Shown here piece after piece: positions 61,834 to 64,000 of a stretch of 64,000 nucleotides of DNA. The DNA comes from an uncultured Bacilli bacterium. Its GTDB lineage: Bacteria; Bacillota_I; Bacilli_A; RF39; UBA660. The stretch's first letter is position 1. Every line of letters starts with the position of its first letter. The notes under the pieces were generated by a model. That model was not told where the DNA came from, ran no database searches, and worked only from the letters and a program-made list of their open reading frames with translations. The stretch covers positions 1-64,000 of the forward strand of contig CAKONZ010000003.1 in NCBI GenBank assembly GCA_934098525.1. Direction: 5' to 3'. The translations under genes and the position numbers were made by a program.

Positions 61834-63108
61834 ATGGAACGAAAAATTAATAATGAGTTACGAAAATGGAAGAATGACACTAATAAGAAGCCTTTGCTAT
61901 TGTATGGTATACCTGGATGTGGAAAGACTTATTCTGTTTTAGAATTTGGAAAAGAAGAATATAAAAATACAATTTATTTTGATTGCTTTAATAATTTAGA
62001 ACTTTCATATGTATTTGAAAAGAATAATACTGTTGATAAGTTAATAAGAGGACTTTCTGCTATTTCATTAGAAACAATTATGAAAGAGGAAACATTAATT
62101 GTTTTTGATAATGTTAATGAAAAGATTTTTAATGCCGTTAAGAAATTGTTTAATTTTCCTATGTTATATAATATTGTTATGATTACTAGTTCTTTATCTT
62201 TTGTGAAAAAGAGTACTGGTAATGATTTTATGATGAAAAAGATGGGGTTAGTTAGTTTTGATGAGTATTTAAAATTTATTGGCAAAGAGCAATTGATTGA
62301 TTTCATAAAGGATTCATTTAAAAATGATAAACCTATGCCTTTTCATTCTTTAGCTATGGAGGCATATAATGACTTTGTTTTGACTGGTGGATATCCTAAT
62401 GCTATTGTTTCTTATAATGATAATAAAAATTATTATATTTTAAATTCTGTTCATGATAGAAATATTAAGGTTATAAATAATGAACTTTTAAAGATTGATA
62501 ATTTAATAAATATAAGAAGAAGTATTGAACTTTTAAATAATGTTTCTATACAATTACTTAAAGATAATAAAAAATTTATGTATGGTCTTATAAAAAGTGG
62601 TGCTAGGGCCAAAGATTATGATGATTCGATTAAGTTTTTAGAGGATAATAATATAATTATAAAAAGTTGTAAAGTTTCAGAGTTAACTTCTCCTCTTAGT
62701 AAGATAAAAGATACTGATAGTTTTAAATTGTATTATAATGATTCGGGAATTTTATATAAGAAGATGAATGTTAGTGCTAATAGATTATTTACTAACAATA
62801 AGTTATTAGAAATACTTTATGAAAATAATGTTGTTTCTGTACTTAATTATAACGGTTTTAATATTTATTATTATCATTCTGATGGAAAGGCATATATTGA
62901 TTTTGTTATTCAAACTAGAACTGGAAAGATTATACCTATAGAGCTTGTTAAGGAAGATTTTAATACAAAGTCTAAGAGTCTTGGACTTGCTTTAAATAAA
63001 TATAATTTAAGTTTTGCTATCAGATTTACTACTGATAATTTTAAGTATAAAAATAATGTTAAATATGTTCCTTATTATGCTGCTTTTTGTATAAATGAGG
63101 GTATGTAA
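61834..63108 (+). CDS. AAA-family ATPase with DUF4143-like C-terminus
   Basis: 424 aa: Walker A LYGIPGCGKTYS (about 23-34), hydrophobic Walker B-like TLIVFDNVNE (about 87-96), a sensor-like strand MITSSLSFVKK, then SLAMEAYNDFVLTGGYPNAI (about 171-190), the conserved GGxP segment. It ends with a nuclease-like DUF4143 domain: KAYIDFVIQTRTGKIIPIELV (in parts, about 350-370). The family is common in prokaryotes and of unknown cellular role. The start at ATG 61834 is supported by TAGGAGAGTAC. It lies between spo0A and gpmI, two bases from the latter. Confidence 0.82.
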   Translation: MERKINNELRKWKNDTNKKPLLLYGIPGCGKTYSVLEFGKEEYKNTIYFDCFNNLELSYVFEKNNTVDKLIRGLSAISLETIMKEETLIVFDNVNEKIFNAVKKLFNFPMLYNIVMITSSLSFVKKSTGNDFMMKKMGLVSFDEYLKFIGKEQLIDFIKDSFKNDKPMPFHSLAMEAYNDFVLTGGYPNAIVSYNDNKNYYILNSVHDRNIKVINNELLKIDNLINIRRSIELLNNVSIQLLKDNKKFMYGLIKSGARAKDYDDSIKFLEDNNIIIKSCKVSELTSPLSKIKDTDSFKLYYNDSGILYKKMNVSANRLFTNNKLLEILYENNVVSVLNYNGFNIYYYHSDGKAYIDFVIQTRTGKIIPIELVKEDFNTKSKSLGLALNKYNLSFAIRFTTDNFKYKNNVKYVPYYAAFCINEGM

Positions 63109-63109
63109 T

Positions 63110-64000
63110 ATGGTAAGAAAGAAAAAAGTAATACTTGCTGTTTTAGATGGCGTTGGCTATAGGAAAGAACGTTATGGTAATGCTTTAGCTAATGCATATA
63201 TGCCTAATTTTAATTCTTTTATTAATGATTTTCCAAATAGTTTATTGGTAGCAAGTGGTAGTAGTGTAGGGCTTCCTAAAGGGCAGATGGGTAATAGTGA
63301 AGTTGGACATCTTACTATAGGGGCTGGTAGGGTTGTTTTGCAACCTTTGGTTAGAATTAATAAAAGTATAAGTACAAAAGAGTTTTTTAAGAATAGAAAT
63401 TTAATTAGTATGTTTGATCATGTTAATAATAATGATTCAAAATTACATATTTTTGGTTTGCTTTCTGATGGTGGAATACATTCTCATATTGATCATATTT
63501 TAGCTTTGCTTAAGGCTTGTAAAATGAATGGTGTAAAAAAAGTTTATGTTCATGTTTTTACTGATGGTAGAGATACTAAATATAATGTTTGTTTAAAATA
63601 TATTAAGAAATTAGATTCTTATATGAAATTTCATAAGATAGGAAAAATAGCTACTATTTGTGGAAGATATTTCGCTATGGATAGAGAAGAAAAATGGGAT
63701 AGAGTTAAGATGGCATATGATGCTATTAGTAATAATATTGGTAAACATTATAAGTCTTACTATGATGCTGTTAATGATTCTTACGCTGCTAATATTTATG
63801 ACGAATTTATAGAACCTATTGTTTTAGATAGTAGTGGAATGGTAGCTGATAATGATGGAATAATTATGGCTAATTTTAGGCCAGATAGAATAGTAGAAAT
63901 TCTTAAGTGTTTTTCTCCTTGTTTTAGTTCTTTTAAAGTGAATGATTATTCTAATCTTAAAGTAGCTACTATGATGAGTTGCGATAGCTTAGATTGTGTT
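63110..64000 (+). CDS. gpmI: 2,3-bisphosphoglycerate-independent phosphoglycerate mutase (5' part)
   Basis: 297 codons are in the window; the gene runs past its end (full length about 510). VILAVLDGVGYRKERYGNAL (about 7-26), the metal-bound Ser in GQMGNSEVGHLTIGAGR (about 60-76), DGGIHSHIDHI (about 118-128), TDGRDTK and GRYFAMDREEKWDR (about 185-198) match the alkaline-phosphatase-like iPGM. It completes the lower glycolytic set with pgk and tpiA. Start follows the AAA gene stop closely. Confidence 0.95.
   Translation, partial: MVRKKKVILAVLDGVGYRKERYGNALANAYMPNFNSFINDFPNSLLVASGSSVGLPKGQMGNSEVGHLTIGAGRVVLQPLVRINKSISTKEFFKNRNLISMFDHVNNNDSKLHIFGLLSDGGIHSHIDHILALLKACKMNGVKKVYVHVFTDGRDTKYNVCLKYIKKLDSYMKFHKIGKIATICGRYFAMDREEKWDRVKMAYDAISNNIGKHYKSYYDAVNDSYAANIYDEFIEPIVLDSSGMVADNDGIIMANFRPDRIVEILKCFSPCFSSFKVNDYSNLKVATMMSCDSLDCV

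Noticed and set aside
61834..63108. AAA/DUF4143 protein as a defence NTPase
   Set aside because: It lies in the conserved backbone between spo0A and gpmI with no defence partner; the family is widespread and uncharacterised.

Overview
The window is AT-rich DNA from a low-GC Gram-positive bacterium. I infer a Bacilli-type member of the Bacillota, possibly one of the uncultured Erysipelotrichia/RF39-like gut lineages. The reasons are gene order (secE-nusG-rplKA-rplJL-rsmC-like-rpoBC, yvcK-whiA, infC-rpmI-rplT, rpsB-tsf), an FtsEX/PcsB-type hydrolase operon, a Spo0A and a tmRNA tag ending in AFA. UGA is a stop here: several core genes end in TGA, and prfB (RF2) carries the classical in-frame TGA frameshift site. 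No tRNA, rRNA, CRISPR array or complete IS element was seen.

Positions 1-15.5 kb are accessory and partly decayed. They begin with the tail of a papain-like peptidase, then a tightly overlapping operon (broken 2-hydroxyacid dehydrogenase, HD hydrolase, an unrecognised 520-aa protein, isochorismatase-like hydrolase). A tyrosine integrase broken at a poly-A run follows. Next is a roughly 7-kb cassette (WYL regulator, two HAD phosphatases, phosphoribosyltransferase, CAT-like acyltransferase, alpha/beta hydrolase, PfkB-SIS fusion). It is bracketed by 27-bp direct repeats and by two remnants of the 3' end of a SEC-C-motif gene, which looks like an integrated island. Beyond it, a methyltransferase sits behind a strong promoter, a leader peptide and a long hairpin (a probable attenuator). 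After that come a membrane protein, acetyltransferases and fragments of MerR and GNAT genes.

Positions 15.6-31 kb hold a PAP2 phosphatase, a divergent ABC exporter with a very long coiled permease, prfB, two YitT-type membrane proteins and ftsEX with a secreted M23 hydrolase. They also hold the secretion/transcription/ribosomal block secE-nusG-rplKAJL, with recognisable L1-site and L10-leader control elements.

Positions 31-51.7 kb hold rpoBC, yvcK-whiA, a lipid kinase, clpP, a TGS-uridine kinase, gap, a Nudix hydrolase, a FemAB-like transferase, a cation exchanger, secG, rnr, smpB and ssrA. SmpB, tmRNA and RNase R, the trans-translation partners, are clustered.

Positions 51.7-64 kb hold glyA, infC-rpmI-rplT behind an L20-type leader, rpsB-tsf, frr, a Y-family polymerase, and glycolytic pgk-tpiA and gpmI. 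Spo0A and an AAA ATPase are inserted in that glycolytic run. L20 and S2 both end in the same Rho_N/SAP-like tail, which is unusual.
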